64,000 bases of DNA, taken from assembly GCF_030269925.1 (NCBI RefSeq), contig NC_085128.1, positions 5,024,501-5,088,500 of the forward strand. The letters are read 5' to 3'. The position numbers were made by a program, and so were the translations under genes. The notes below the pieces were generated by a model. It was not told the DNA's origin, ran no database searches, and worked only from the letters and a program-made list of their open reading frames with translations. This DNA is from Bombyx mori. Its lineage: Eukaryota; Arthropoda; Insecta; Lepidoptera; Bombycidae. Shown here piece after piece: positions 47,587-60,800 of this stretch. The first letter of the stretch is position 1. Every line of letters begins with the position of its first letter.

Positions 47587-47668
47587 ACTGAAAATATCTT
47601 TGAGTGTAAATGGCAGACAGCGAGTTCATGATTTAACTCATTTTATGTAACAACATTCATTTACGGAA

Positions 47669-47674
47669 AATAAA
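47669..47674 (+). terminator. Polyadenylation signal, copy 2
   Basis: AATAAA 83 bases after the stop, same as copy 1. Confidence 0.6.
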
Positions 47675-47774
47675 GTGTGGTTAATTCATTAGTAAAGTTA
47701 TCAATTCATTTATTGGCAATAAGCACCACAACCTAAATGAGAGATAAGGCATGCGCATCTTGAGATATAAGGTG

Positions 47775-47880
47775 TCGATGGTTTACTTTTTTATTGCCTT
47801 TTTAGGTTGAAGAGTGATGATAAGGGGCTACTGTCGGAAGTCAGAGGCACAACAAGTTCGTTGCCTACCGCTTAATAGAA
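47775..47880 (-). mobile_element. BMC1 3'-end remnant
   Basis: Orthologue of 22592-22690. Confidence 0.6.
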
Positions 47881-49061
47881 TTAGAGAATGCTAATTCTAA
47901 TCATTCAAACCGGTGCAGGTATAATACGCTCTGTCACTACTAAATGTCACTAGAAAAAAAAAACTAAAGGGTCGACTCGCATACTCCGACATGCCATCCC
48001 CAAATAATAAACCGAAATCAGGCGATTTCATCCTGATCTAAACATAAAATGATGCCCGTGGAATCGCTAAAGTCAATGCCTGCAGGTGGACTTATCAGGT
48101 GGACTGTATACTCGTTTACTTATGGCACTTTATGTATTTCTGGATACCTTTCAAGAACTATCCATCATTCTCATTCCAGTAGAATAGACGCCACTAAAAT
48201 TTCGGCCTTAAAGGCCATTAATGACTACTATGACAATGTACGGTCAGATGCAAAATTTGTAAGTTCTAAGCATTCGAATCCAAGATATAAATGACAAACT
48301 TGATGGCTTTAATTTTAAAATGTTCATTGTTTGCATACCTCGTAACCTAGATGGCGTTAATTGTAGATTCATACGATTACCTATTTATGTTTATGTCCGT
48401 GAATTTCTAAGCCCACTATAATGCAATAGAGGACGCAAAATCAGTTATAGTAATTAATAAAATGAATAATACAACTATCCTGTCTAATAACTAAGTAAAA
48501 CGTAAAAAAATATGTATCTGTGCTACTCGGTATGTTGTGGAAATTCCAACGATACCCTATAACCTTATTGGTTGATTAAAATGAGGTACAGGATATCCCA
48601 ATGATATCGTTTAAATATTTAGTACGTCAATTAGAAAGTAAAATAGCAAAAAAGTATAATAATATTTTAATAATATAAAATTATGGAGTATGCAATGAGT
48701 GAAAAACGACTAATATTAGGTATATTTTGTATAAGAAAATGAAATTTCAATATTCAAATCGTAATTTGAAACATGCTTACCGACGCGTATTGTTACGTTA
48801 CAACCACATTTCATATCTTAATTTATTTTTACATAGGTACCTTGCTATAATCAAAGTGAATTGAAGTAACAGAATTTTATTTATGTGAAGTTTCTTATGG
48901 GATGAAAATTGAATGCAATGAAATTGTATTTTCTTAGATTTCCAATGGATTGTTTGGAAAACGTGGTTTCTAATGCTGGATGGATTTCTATATTTTCTAA
49001 TGGTTTTCGTTTCATTTTGCCACACTTGCATACTTTGACGAGTGGTAGACGATTAATAACC

Positions 49062-49585
49062 CGTCATGACTTACGCGAGTGTGGTGTTCGCTCACGCGGC
49101 CCGCACACACATAGACACCCTTCAATCTCTACAATCCCGCTTTTGCAGGTTAGCCGTCGTAGCTCCGTGGTTCGTGAGGAACGTTGACCTACACGACGAC
49201 CTGGGCCTCGAATCTATACAGAAATACATGAAGTCAGCGTCGGAACGGTACTTCGATAAGGCTATGCGTCATGATAATCGCCTTATCGTAGCCGCCGCTG
49301 ACTACTCCCCGAATCCTGATCATGCAGGAGCCAGTTACCGTCGACGCCCTAGACACGTCCTTACGGATCCATCAGATCCAATAAATAACCTTTGCACTAG
49401 ACGCCTTCAGCTCTAGGAGCAGGCTTAGGGACCTCGGTAACCGTACTCGTCGAACTCGACAAAGAGTTCGCCGTGCAACCTAACCCATGAATCAGCTCGC
49501 TGAGTTGTCCTGGTGAAACTGGAAAGGCCTCCGGGCCACCAGTAATCCTTCAATCATAAAAAAAAAGAAAAAAAAAAAAAAAAAA
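49062..49585 (+). mobile_element. Jockey-clade LINE fragment with A-tail, copy 2 spacer only
   Basis: Begins abruptly in the post-RT region (PVMTYASVVFAHAARTHIDT), continues WFVRNVDLHDDLGLES, then a shortened 3' UTR and an A-rich run (about 49558-49585). 5'-truncated. Flanking sequence 48705-49060 and 49590-50112 is also absent from copy 1. Confidence 0.8.
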
Positions 49586-49589
49586 CATT

Positions 49590-50112
49590 TATAAGCCATC
49601 ATCATTACAGGATTAACCCCAAAGAAGAATTAGTTTGAAACAACAAAAAATTACATTGCTTCTTCAATCGCGTTCCCATCGAAAAGTCCAAACTTCACCA
49701 TATAATTACAATGTTGCCATATTTAAAAGTATTTGACTTTCTTGGCGCTAAAACATTAATCTGAAAAGTTTGTTTGAGTTCTGTACTGATCTGTACAGAC
49801 TTGTAAGATCTGCTGTGGTTTTAGATTCTTCAAAGAATTACTAAAAGTGCTTGATATTTGTTTAAAAAAAAAACTGAGCACAGCCAATGACCCCGATTAA
49901 AATTTTCTGTTTTGAATTTAAAATTCTTCGATATTTGAAGATTTATTAATAAATTGAATAATTTAATACGAAGCCTTTGTCACTAACTATTGATTCAAAC
50001 TAAAAACCTATTGACGAACATTCTATCATCAAAACTTTACAACTCTAGTTTGACGAGTTTTCAAACCATCTGATTTTAAGTAGTTTCTGGGATTTTTTAG
50101 AAATGTAATCAA
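49590..50112. other. AT-rich interval found only after copy 2
   Basis: Follows the Jockey A-tail. No ORF, inverted repeat or known repeat was recognised; origin unknown. Confidence 0.35.
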
Positions 50113-50224
50113 CAGCATATATGTACAATAAAACAATAGAATCCGGTATAACGTTGAACAGAAAAAAAGTATATAAAAAGCAGTAAGAGAACATAAACTA
50201 GTGATTTTTAGAATTGTTTTTTTA

Positions 50225-50268
50225 ATGTGTGAGAGTGTGAGCGCGCGCGCGTGTGTGTGTGTCTCTAT
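50225..50268. repeat. GT/GC simple repeat
   Basis: Orthologue of 23645-23688, with slightly more GT units. Confidence 0.8.
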
Positions 50269-50269
50269 A

Positions 50270-50590
50270 TAATAGCTAAAAAACGTACGCGGTTGGAAAA
50301 TGTAAATAAAGTGAAGTGATGTGCAGACGGTAGCGATATTTTGGCGGCGCTGTGAAATTACAATAGAAAAGTCTTAATCAGAGGATTATGACTCACCTGT
50401 TGTATTCCAAGTCCTTGTTCTCTTCAGCGGCAGAATTCCTAGACGGTTTTTCGGCGGCGAATGAGATGCGAGCACTCCACAATCACAATTGAAAGTTTTA
50501 GTGTAGCGGTGAAAATGAGCTGACAGTAATTAGATTTTAATAGTTTAATTTGCAGTAGTACGTGTTGCGCGTACACAAGCGGGAATTCGA
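50270..50590 (-). other. Conserved exon-like block, second copy
   Basis: Same block as 23690-24020; donor complement ACTCAC at 50391-50396. Confidence 0.35.
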
Positions 50591-51273
50591 ATGGATGAAA
50601 TATAAGTTCCAATTTTAAAATTTTTGTTCTTTAATTATATTAAGTACAATTTTAAAAATTCTACGTCTTCAAGGAGGATTCATGAGGCGTGATTCATTCA
50701 AGAGGCGTCAAATGCGTGAAAACTCTAAATTAAAAACTTTGTTGAATGAACACAAATTAAAATTGTGCGTTGCAAAAAAAAAAATTATGGTCATTTAAAT
50801 ATTTTTGAACTTTTTGAAAGTTTAGACTGTTAAATCTCAAAAAAATATTTATTAAAAGCAAGGTAAATAATGTACATATGTGTTATGTCTTCACCCCCAA
50901 ATCACTTACTCTTACTTTGGCGAAATTCCGTATGAAAGTAAGTTGAAACCTCGGCGACCATATGAGCAGTTTTTCATGCGACTAATGAGCACAGGTCAAC
51001 GCCCTCGTGACAGAAAGAGTAAAGCTAACCAAACAATAAATCTAAAAAGCATCCGTATAAGTATTTTATATATATGTAATGGTTACTGTTTTGATTCTAT
51101 TTTATAATATACGACCGCATTTTCTATCAATTAATTTTCGAGGCGATACGGCGCAGCGCACGGGGTCGCATTAAAATTCTATTTACAACGCTAAAAGAGG
51201 CACCATCAAGTAACGCGACGAGAGGGCGTGACGTTTTAATTAAACTTTTCTCGGTAATTTTATTGTATTTTAA

Positions 51274-51541
51274 CTCTTTTAGTGCTGAGCTTTTTTTTAC
51301 AAATTTTCCAGAAATTGCTACAGGATTTTTGAAAAAAGTACATAATAAAAAAAACATTAACTTTAAAAAACCGATGCTTAATTCACAGCAACATAATAAT
51401 AAATTAGCGCGCACTAAGATACGTAGAGATACAATACTTAATACCTGTAATCTCAAACTGCGCAATAATCGGTATTCCGACGCCCCGCACTTTATACGCA
51501 TCAATAGAGAGTCGATATATCGACGGTTCGCGTTCAAAGGG
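51274..51541. mobile_element. Possible piggyBac-type MITE, second copy
   Basis: TTAA at 51270-51273 and 51542-51545; right terminus CCCTTTGAACGCGAACCG as in 24971-25229. The open frames on both strands here (51127-51559) are AT-rich and not family-like. Confidence 0.35.
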
Positions 51542-51799
51542 TTAACTTATAAATTTTGAGCATACGAGATAGAATAGTTGTAGGTATCACGAGCGTTCGT
51601 GCGGTGCATTTAAAGCCTGAAGTTAAGAGCACTTAATTTTTGGGAGGTAGCAATATAGGGAAGATCTTCCACCGAGCGGGTGTAATTGGTAGACCGACGC
51701 CGCTGCAGTCCGAATGTTATTTTTGAGAACTGTATATTTGCGTATAATCTCTTAAAAATGTTGTTATCGAGATTCAGGCATCTATCATATATATTTTGT

Positions 51800-51958
51800 T
51801 CTGAAGGATGAGGCAGCCGTTGTACTGTAAAACTAAAATTTTAGAACTCATGTTTCTAGGTGGGTGGTGTCATTTACGTTGTTGATGTCTATGGGCTTCG
51901 GTAATCGCTTAACACCAGTTGGGCCACGAGCTCGTTCATCCATCTAAGCATTAACAAA
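51800..51958 (+). mobile_element. Bm1 SINE 3' fragment
   Basis: Orthologue of 25488-25650. Confidence 0.75.
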
Positions 51959-52509
51959 ACTACTACTTGTTAACCCTTTGTTTGGGTTTTTGATGTTTTA
52001 AAGGTATTTCAACATGTTTGTCCCATAGTAAAGGAAATGGATCAGAATTGAATCTGAGTATTTATTTATTCATTATTATTATTATTATAGACGCTGTTCA
52101 CTGTAACATTTGTAGGAACCGAATTACACTTCAAACGATTTAGCCTTCATATTTGTACAGGCTACCCGTATTTTTTTTTATTAGTTCCAATATTTGTATG
52201 TATATAATATGAGCATAAGATTATGTCATGTACAGGGGTGGATTTAAATTGAATGTCGCTCCTGGGCACCGGAAAAAATCCGCCCTAATACTGGAATATT
52301 ATCTAATGATATATTTTATTTTTCAAAATTAAAATATCTAATTTATTGCGGAGACTTTATCATATGTCATATATTCCAAAAACATTAATATTAGTTTTTT
52401 TCTAACAATTATAAATTTTGCACTGAGGGTGACTCATAATTATATTACATAAAAAAAACGATATAAATTTCTTTAATTACAGAAAATATAAAAATCGATT
52501 ATTATTAAC

Positions 52510-52626
52510 AACTGGTGGTAGGACCTCTTGTGAGTCCGCACGGGTAGGTACCACCACCCTGCCTATTTCTGCCGTGAAGCAGTAATGCGTTTCGATTTGA
52601 AGGATGGGGCATCCGTTGTAAGCATA
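52510..52626 (+). mobile_element. Bm1 SINE middle fragment
   Basis: Orthologue of 26196-26311, same junction to Jockey. Confidence 0.85.
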
Positions 52627-53275
52627 CTATTTAGGCGTCACCCTCGACAGAGGGATGACATTCCACCCCCACATAAAGACGGTACGCAACCGTGCCGCCT
52701 TCATACTAGGACGACTCTACCCGATGATATGCAGGCAAAGTAAATTGTCCCTTAGAAATAAGGTGACATTCTACAAAACTTGCATACGCCCCGTCATGAC
52801 TTATGCAAGCGTAGTGTTCGCTCACGTGGTCCGCACTAACTTAAAATCATTCCAAGTTATTCAATCCCGTTTTTGCAGGATAGCCGTCGGAGCTCCGTGG
52901 TTCGTTAGGAACGTCGATCTCCATGACGACTTGGACTTAGAGTCCATCAGTAGGTATCTTCAGTCGGCGTCAATGCGCCACTTCGATAAAGCGGCACGAC
53001 ACGAGAACCCTCTCATCGTGGCCGCCGGTAACTACATTCCCGATCCTGCGGACAGAATGGAAAGCAGTCGACGTCGCCCCAAACACGTCATTTCGGATCC
53101 TCCCGATCCACCAACGGTGCTTTTAGGTACCTCAAGCACCGGTCATCGTTGTCGTCGAACCCGTCGCTCGAGGAGTAAGTTAACCCTCAGACACAGCCCA
53201 CTGAGTTTCTCGCCGGATCTTCCTCAGCCAAACTGTCTGGCTGTACCTAATCTAGTACGCTGTCGGACACATTAA
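52627..53275 (+). mobile_element. Jockey-clade LINE post-RT fragment, open frame
   Basis: Orthologue of 26312-26960; 206 codons open from 52655, with few substitutions. Confidence 0.85.
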
Positions 53276-53416
53276 TCTAATTCGAATCTCAGTATCGGAG
53301 CAAATGTACGGTGTAGTGAAATGGAATTCAAATACACGACTGAACGGCTCTTTATACTATCAGGATAATAGAATGAATTATGTTTTAAGCGCTTACGGAT
53401 GAATGCTATAAAGGCT

Positions 53417-53600
53417 GGTTTTTTTAATTGCCCTCCGAAGCAGACGAACTACTCATTGCCCTTGAGTAATCGTGGAGGTCAGGAATTTTAGGAGCACGGC
53501 GGCCCCGCAGTCCGCAGATTGCTCTCGGTTAACAATCTTTTACAAACCTCCTTTGAAGAAGCGCTCGGAAAATATCTTCAAGGGAAATTCATTACAAACT
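53417..53600 (-). mobile_element. BMC1-like 3' remnant
   Basis: Orthologue of 27104-27290. Confidence 0.5.
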
Positions 53601-54714
53601 TAGCATACGTTGCAAAATTGAATTCTGGAAACGCATTACTTTTCAACGGGTAGGGAGCAACTAAACCAACTAACCAGCCAAGTGGTGCGTCGGAAAAAGG
53701 AAATGACGAGATAATTTGAAACATTTATTCTGGAGACATCCAATGGAATGTACGCTTTAAGTCACAAAGATCACAAAGAAAAACGAAATCACTTCACAAA
53801 CAGATGGAACGCCGATTCTATTCTCTTACATTCTATTAAGACTAAAATATAATTTTGTTGTGTTAGGAGATATGGGCATAGATAAGGGCATGTTCTACGT
53901 TGACATTTAATATTGGTATAGCTTGTTCTTTGTTTTTTACTGTACCTACATAGAAAAAGGCAAGTATTAGAAAGCGAATAATTTAAATGGTATTTAAAGA
54001 AGATCTCAACTCATCAGAGCAAATCGCATTATACATATAGATATAGAAAGCAGAAAAGTGTACAATAAAATAAAATAAAAATAACATAGTACAATTAGTA
54101 TACCTAAATAGTAAAGACCCATGTAATGTTAAAATGAATATGCTAGTATATACTTGCAGTAAATTTCATTAAATATACGCACGCACATAATGTGTGGACA
54201 TAAATTTCATTAAAGATATAAGAACATTGAATGAAATCTGTTATATTAGCTGAGTGATAGGAAATCGGGATATTAAGCGTATAAAGTGTGAAGTGGGAAA
54301 AATAGTTCCATAATCGTACAATCTGAATGGTAGAAGACTCGTAATAACGTCTAGAAATATCCAAGTCTCTCATGGATGAAAAGAAGAGTAATTGGAAGGT
54401 GTTTATTTTTGCTGATCACGATCAAATACTCAAAGCACCCCTGAAAGTCGATCTTTCAGATGAAATATTTAAAACGAAGTAAAAAAAAACCAAGCCCATT
54501 TTGTTTTATAAACAGAAAGTAGTATCATGTAGCCAACTGATTCAATAATAATTATTCATGGCTTTTATAAATTAAGCGTGCGAAAAATTAAATAAGTATT
54601 TCCTTGTAGCAATTGTTTAATCAGTATATTACATTATGATTACCAATGACTTCAAGATGTTACGAATTTTTTCGCAAACATCTGACCACTTCCTTTTTGA
54701 CAAAGTATTAGTCA

Positions 54715-55067
54715 CACTTTTTTTATTGCTGTCGTAGGCAGACAAGCGTACATCACACCTGGTCGTGAATGTTCACCGTTGTTTATGGGCATCATCAACG
54801 CCGGGCGCACAGCTAGGAGGCTGAAAAAGGATATATGTTATAGAGCTCATGAAACACCGTGGAGGGAAGTTCATCAATACTAGAGGCCTGGTTCGGCCGG
54901 TCATCAGAGGTGTCAAAGACCACCGTGTGGAGAATTTTAGACGCTCGACGAAGAGCTTCGGTTGTTGAGGGCTCCAACAGGCCCTGTCGTTTCACGGGCC
55001 TCGGAGAGTGCCATTCGCCGATGTCTACACCGTGGTGGGAGGCGTTCGCATTGATGTTCTCCATCAC
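54715..55067 (-). mobile_element. LINE 3'-end remnant related to BMC1
   Basis: Orthologue of 28405-28755; minus-strand frame 54813-55067 includes DELPSTVFHELYN. Confidence 0.6.
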
Positions 55068-55454
55068 AGTCTCATTTACTTAGTAGCACTTTACTAGACG
55101 GTCATTTAATTTTTCGCGCTCACCTCGTTGACCTGGTTTTCCAGCTGTGGGAAACATCGGCATAATAGACCGGCTTCTCCCTAGCATCGGGGGGATGGCC
55201 CAAGCGTCCATGGCGTTTACATTGAGGTGGTACGGTAATATCAATACGGAAACACGGGATTCTCGTATGGCACTAGTCCCTAACAGTGAGAGTGGTTAAG
55301 CCATTGCGCCTGCCGCAACGTGTCAGGGCTCTTCGACGCTACCAAGGCATTTTGTGACATGGGTGTTGTCGAAGCCGTCGCCTTGGATCCTAAATACTTA
55401 GAACAATTGAAAGTAAAATCGCAGAATTTAGGGCATGATAATTATGAGTCTCCT

Positions 55455-55677
55455 ACTAGGACACTGCAAGGTGACAGGACGTATTGTAAGCCTGCGTGTA
55501 GGTATTACCATTCTGCCTATATTTGCCGCAATGCATTCATCCGATCCTGTTTGAAGGGTGGGATATTTGTTATACATATAATACAAATGACACTTCGACC
55601 TTATGTCACAAGATGGGTGGGGGAATTCACATTATGGTGTTTATGCACTGCGGTAACCGCACTAGACGGGGCCTAAC
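55455..55677 (+). mobile_element. Strongly decayed Bm1 SINE
   Basis: Orthologue of 29140-29362. Confidence 0.6.
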
Positions 55678-55916
55678 CTTAGATACGCCATAAGATTCTG
55701 ATCGTTTTGTCCTTCTCTGAAGAATTATACGATGGAAGTCGGTATCGGCATGCACGTGTTTAATTTAAATAAGAAATTATGAAGTCCTAATTAAAAATTA
55801 TATTTGGACAAGTGATAACTCTCCGGAGCGAATTTCAGTTCCTACCGGCTGGACAAACATACGATTTTTTTACTTTCATTATGATACATTTCCTCCTTCT
55901 CCTTGAATCGTGTTCC

Positions 55917-57038
55917 TCATGTCTGAGGGTCATGACCACCATCACCCATGAGCTTCAATCTTAAGATGTTTTTCCACTTTCCCCTGTCCACGGCGTCATG
56001 CAGCGCGCTGTACACTGTACTGTCCAAAGCGGTGCGGATCTGATCGGACCAACGAGTCGGGCTGCGGCCTCTAGATCTGTTGCTTTCAACTTTCCCTGTG
56101 ATCATAAGTTTTTCCAGGTTATCGCCGTCTTTCCTCGCAATGTGACCAAAATATTCGAGGATCTGCTTCAGACATACAGTAGACAGTCTGATTTTGATGC
56201 CCAGTTGCTTCAATATCGACACGTTAGTCCGGAAGGCTGTCCACGGAATTCTTAGCATGCGTCTCCAACACCACATTTCGAAAGCATCGATGCGCATTCG
56301 GTCTGCTGCTTTCAACGTCCATGTCTCAGCTCCATACAAGAAGATAGAGAAAACAAGAGTCCGCACCAGTCTGGTTTAAGTTTTCAGCCTTATCGCTCTA
56401 TTCCTCCAGATCTTCTGTAGCTGAGACATCGCACTTTTAGCCATTCCGATACGTCGGCGCACGTCAGTTTCACATGAGCTTTTGTTGCTGATGCAGGACC
56501 CGAGATACACGAATTCGTCTACAACCTCTAATCCAAGCGCCCCACTCAATCTTGGAACATTTGCACGATCCACCACCATTAATTTCGTTTTTGATCTATT
56601 TATGGAGAGGCCTAGGCTGTTGCTGATACGTTCCATTTTGCTGAAGAAAAGAGACATTTCAGATTCGTCTGCAGCTAGCAGGGTCATGTCATCGGCATAT
56701 CGGAGATTTGTAATATGAGCTCCACCAATGCGCACACCTCCCGACCAATCTTCACAAGTCTGCCGCATGATGTACTCTCCATATGCATTAAAAAGTATAG
56801 GTGACAGTATGCAACCTTGCCGGACACCTTTTCCAAAACAGAACGGTTGGGACACAGCTTCATCGATTCTGACAACTCCCTGACTGTAGATATACAGGCT
56901 CTGTACCAGCACTATCAGATGATTGGGTACACCAAGAACATTCAATACCTTCCACAAGGAACTCCAGTTGATACATTTACGTGTAATAAAATGAATAAAT
57001 CGATTGAAATCTGCGAAAATTGAACGTGAGGGCAACAT
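55917..57038 (-). pseudogene. RTE-clade LINE fragment with a nonsense codon
   Basis: Duplicate of 29602-30723, with about 1% differences by eye. A TAA stop (complement of 56376-56378) splits the frame where the first copy has a Lys-Thr-Lys stretch. YADD and the downstream motifs remain. Not a host gene. Confidence 0.85.
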
Positions 57039-57765
57039 TCTGTAGTATTTTTAACACGTTTTTATTAGCTTCATTTGTATCTGTTACATTTATGTACCTA
57101 ATATATTACGGTATGTTTCTTTCAACATTATTTTCACGAAAATTTTGTTTGTTGGCTAAGCTGTTCAGTTTTTTGTATCATTTTTTAATGCAGTCTTGAA
57201 TTGTTACTTATATTCTCGATTTTGAAGGATTTATTTTAAATTTAACAGTCATCGTCACCCCTATAGATGTAGCTCTTAATATATATACGTCTTTGTATCA
57301 TATACAACAAAAATTATGGTAATACAAACAGTAGTTTCCCAATTGAAATTTAAACGGATATTTTCTAGAGAAACGAGCACACATTTGGTCCCGCCTTCTC
57401 GCAGGTTATACTCGTAGTAGGTAATTGTAATAATAGCCTTTGAGAACTCCCGTGTTTTGCACTCCTCCCAATATTGTTTTGAGCTGAACTTTCAAATATC
57501 GACTAAATACTGTTAAATATACAAAGAAAACGTTTATTCATTAAAGCATTTTTAATAATATATTTTCAAGATGCAAATATGTCACCCAGTTAATATTATG
57601 CTTATTTGTCTAAATCGTTATATTCGAATATCGAAAATGTAAAGTCATCCATCGTAGAAAAAAACAGAATGACACCTTAAATTTTATTATAAACAATCAT
57701 TTTTATATTCTTTTGTTTCACGAACAAAAGGATTAAAAAATGATGCAATGTTTACTCAATTAAAA

Positions 57766-57773
57766 TATTTAAA
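57766..57773 (+). promoter_or_regulatory. Altered TATA box of copy 3
   Basis: TATTTAAA in place of the TATATAAA of copies 1 and 2, at the same distance (50 bases) from the ATG at 57823. Confidence 0.4.
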
Positions 57774-57822
57774 TTGAGAATATTATAGAGAAACCATTGT
57801 ATTGCTTGTACAGGCCATTACG

Positions 57823-60800
57823 ATGTCGTTCCTGCCAATAAGCATTCTCATTATATTAGTTGTTAATCTAGCAAAAGCAGTCTATTATGATTCATGGGAA
57901 GGTACGCTTCTAACAGACGAGCAAAGACAGGCCTATGAAAAAGCTAATATTTTAAGGTGAGAATATCGATTATAACTTACACTAACTTGAACTAAATAAA
58001 ATTTTAATAAAGTTAAATTTTGTGTCATTTCGCTTTTTTTGTTTTAATTCTAAAAACTGTTTTTTTTTATTAATTTATAATTTTAAGAAAGCGACTGTCT
58101 CAGCAAATTTCTTCTATATAGCAACTCGCCCTAGATTCGTTTGGTTATCGCGTTCAGGCAAACGTTCAGTCCTGTCCTTACACATTTTTTATAACTAGAG
58201 GTCCCGCAGTAGTCGAAATTCGATTATAATTAATTGAAATTGTAAGTTTGTATACTATTATTTATATTAGTATTTTATACTTCTATAATCACAAATTTCG
58301 CTAAGGCTACACTATAAAAAAATATTAATAAAGACAAACAATATTTAATCTATTCTCAATTTGACCACAAACGTCAAGATAAAAGTTTGACAATAAATAG
58401 TATTCATGCGTGTACGCGTCAAATACGTGGTATGTAGTGTGTGTAATGTTCTTTATTGATTTAATGTATCTTTTATACATTATTTAAAAAAAATATTAGC
58501 ATTGTGCACTTCTTCTCTATATTCTCTATAAGTGTGGAAAATTTCATACTCCTCCGTCCGCGCAATTTACGTAAAAAGGGATACAAAGTTTTTGCTTCAC
58601 GTATTAATATAAAGATATTATCTACTGACAAAATCTGACATATACCTTCAAATCGCGTCAGAACAGCTGTTAGGCTAAAATACAGAAATAGAGAGAGAGG
58701 GGAAAAAGAGAGAAAAAGAGAGGCAGAAAGAGAGAGAATATGCTTTACTGTATTAAAAAAAAATACGAAACATTAAATACAAAAAAACGACATTTGGCGG
58801 TTTTATCGCTAAGAGCGATCTGTTCCAGACAACCATCAATCATACAACACTAATGTTCTCAAAATATGTATTAAAAACTGAATCGCTAGAGGATAAGTTT
58901 GTTTTTCAGTACATGTGCGAATAATATTCAGCCTTGTGACGAGACCGAATGGAGGCGTACAGACGGTAGCTGCAATAACCTTTACTATCCTACCCGGGGA
59001 GCATACCATACACCAACTTTCAGAATCCTGCCGGCCGATTTTCGTGAAGGTATAAATTTCGTATTCAATTCAATATTAAACATTTTCAGGACTACTGATG
59101 TTTTAAGAATGTAAACAACACTGAAAATTTTTCTTCCAGATTTTGAGCCCAGGCTGACTAGTTCAGGGAAGGAGTATCCTCTAGCCAGACATATCAAGAA
59201 CAATCTATTGACAATAGGATTGGCTACAGATGCAAAATTAACGCAGTTGTCTGCGTATTACATTGAGTTTATGGCCATTGATGTTGTCTCCGCACATGAC
59301 ATCTGTAAGATCCACATATCACTAAATTAAGAGTGGTGCAGCGATGGCGATTTATTGGTTGTATTGTGTAGAATAGTACCATACTGTCTCTTCTCGTAAA
59401 TGTTATAAAAGGCGACTAATCATAACAACGGAGAATAAATAGGCTGCAGTCTATACTGCCACAGACTGGCATATCTGGATTTCGAATAGGTACCACCATC
59501 CTGCCTAGGTCTGCCACAAACTACCACTTGGGTGGACTCAGAGTGACCTTACACCAATACAAAAATTCATAAGTTATGATTTTAAGATTTTAGTAAACTC
59601 AAAATAAGTAATTGAAATATTATCATGATAGATGTGATTTTTTCAACATAAAAGTTGTTCTGTGAATACAATATTGAGTACGTATTTACCTCATAGATGT
59701 AGTAGTGTCGAACATTGGCACAGTTGAATATTCGTCATAAGATCACGAAAACTTCGTAAATTATGTTTTCTACCTAGTTACACCCAGAATTAAAGTTTGA
59801 TCAAATCTAATTGGTACAATATCTTTCTTACTCTTTAAGCCGGAATGCATTGAATCCAATTGCAGGTATTGCATGAATGCACCATAATGTTTCACACCGG
59901 AAGTGGTCAGGTTGATGGTACCTAAATGAGAGCTCTTACTTCAAGAACAATCATTCTAAATTTAACACGATAAAGAAATTTATTCCAAAATCGTAATAGC
60001 AGTAATTATCGTAAAGCCAATTTCAGTGAATTACATCGTGGATAGGCCTTACTGCTGTAAAGAAGAGGGAAAATCTGATCCTATGTGTGCTCCTAACTTC
60101 ATACCAGAATTCGACCCGGTTCACCGATTTTCGGGGCACAAGTGCTTTAACATGACAATACCTATGACGTTCCAAAATCTGGGATGCATTGAGAATGGCA
60201 CGACTCCTAGTCGAGTAAGTAAATATGTAACCATCAAGGAAAACATCAGTTATCATTAGGTACTGGTCTACCACAGTTGCTAATAAAGAAAACACTATGC
60301 TAAAGGCAGAAGAGGTGACACTGGGCTTCCAAAAACTTTTTTTTTTCTCCACAATGTTTTAGTACATGATAATGTTATATTTGGAGCTTTGAACACGGAA
60401 TTTAACACCAAACCGAATATAGCACGTAGATTTTAAATATTAAAATAAAAAAGTACGTAAAGTATTGTGCTATTTCAAAGGCGAAGCTCCACACGGATGT
60501 CCTCCTGGATTAGGAGGAAGAATCTCACACCCCCGATTACTCTCTATAGACAACTCATACCCTGGGCCAGGAAGGTCAAGTACTGGGGCGTCACCCTGGA
60601 TGCATCGATGACACTCCGCCCGCATATAAAATCAGTCGGCGACCGTGCCGCGTTTATTCACGGCATACTCTACCCCGTGATCTGTAAGCGGAGTAAAATG
60701 TCCCTTCGGAACAAGGTGACACTTTACAAAACCTGCATAAGGCCCGTCATGACTTACGCGAGTGTGGTGTTCGCTCACGCGTCCCGCACGCATATAGACA

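Larger units (their letters stand above)
47587..57765. other. Spacer between copies 2 and 3
   Basis: Duplicate of the spacer after copy 1, with one extra block (about 48705-50112, containing a Jockey fragment) and one deletion (the counterpart of about 24299-24574). No host gene supported. Confidence 0.7.

Noticed and set aside
51127..51559. Overlapping frames of 136 (minus) and 98 (plus) codons
   Set aside because: The same region in the first spacer is broken by substitutions (about 25070-25240), composition is AT-rich and no family resemblance was seen; more likely part of a MITE.
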